Assembly: GCA_011042595.1 (NCBI GenBank) | Contig: DQWO01000338.1 | Location: 1-5,071, forward strand | From: Pseudomonadota bacterium | GTDB lineage: Bacteria; Desulfobacterota; Anaeroferrophillalia; Anaeroferrophillales; Anaeroferrophillaceae | Length of the DNA: 5,071 nt | Direction of reading: 5' to 3' | In this document: piece by piece, positions 4,971 to 5,071 of the stretch | How the letters are laid out: each line of letters begins with the position of its first letter | Position numbering within the stretch: the stretch's first letter is position 1 | Program-made: the position numbers and the translations under genes | Notes under the pieces: model-generated | What the model was told of the DNA's origin: nothing | The model's database searches: none | Seen by the model: only the letters and a program-made list of their open reading frames with translations

Positions 4971-5071
4971 GACTACCTTGAAAAATGGCCTTTTTGCTCG
5001 ATTACTGCGTTAGGCTCAAATTATAATCCTCAAAATATGAAATATATTCCTGCGGTTATAATTTTCGCCTG
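4971..5071. repeat. Dispersed palindromic element, cut by the window end
   Basis: It starts GACTACCTTGAAAAATGGCC (4971-4990). The first 23 bases match the tip at 1058-1080 in reverse with one mismatch, and AAAATGGCCTTTTTGC (4982-4997) matches 38-53 exactly. Further in, AGGCTCAAATTATAATCC (5012-5029) pairs with GGTTATAATTTTCGCCT (5054-5070), a large imperfect hairpin centred near 5041. No gene is visible here. If the symmetry holds, the element would run to about 5111, past the window. Confidence 0.6.

Overview
The window looks like ordinary chromosomal sequence from a Gram-negative bacterium. I would guess Desulfobacterota (the former Deltaproteobacteria). The basis is a moderate base composition, an acyl-CoA type 3-hydroxyacyl-CoA dehydrogenase standing alone, and intergenic spaces full of heptamer arrays and dispersed palindromic repeats. 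This placement is inference; no rRNA or other marker gene is present to confirm it.

Layout, left to right. A minus-strand gene (73-1017) encodes a divergent protein with a beta-carbonic-anhydrase-like N-terminal half and an unrecognised C-terminal half. It sits between two imperfect inverted repeats of about 55-60 bp (30-88 and 1023-1080) built from a dispersed-repeat tip plus heptamer arrays. Directly upstream of it, on the same strand, is the single-stranded DNA-binding protein gene ssb (1081-1533). A 184-bp divergent control region (1534-1717) follows, with candidate promoters and three copies of a TATGCT/AGCATA motif. The plus-strand gene 1718-2842 encodes an NAD-dependent 3-hydroxyacyl-CoA dehydrogenase with two C-terminal helical domains and all four catalytic residues.

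After its stop codon comes a strongly structured 182-bp element with terminal inverted repeats, bracketed by an 11-bp direct repeat (2843-3046). A clean bidirectional terminator (3087-3118) comes next; it is shared with the convergent minus-strand gene 3117-4820. That gene encodes an unusually long (567 aa) sugar-kinase-like protein of the PfkB/ribokinase fold. Its leader (4821-4970) contains a strong Shine-Dalgarno site, a second heptamer array and a 15-bp hairpin. The window ends inside a long palindromic element (4971-5071) whose outer tip matches the repeats bounding the carbonic-anhydrase-like gene.

The genes do not form an evident pathway. ssb is housekeeping (replication and repair), the dehydrogenase belongs to beta-oxidation-type or related CoA-ester metabolism, and the kinase substrate is unknown. 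The most unusual features are the carbonic-anhydrase-like gene enclosed by inverted repeats and lacking a Shine-Dalgarno site, its shifted metal-ligand motif, the element after the dehydrogenase gene, and the oversized kinase. I see no CRISPR array, tRNA, rRNA, transposase or toxin-antitoxin pair.
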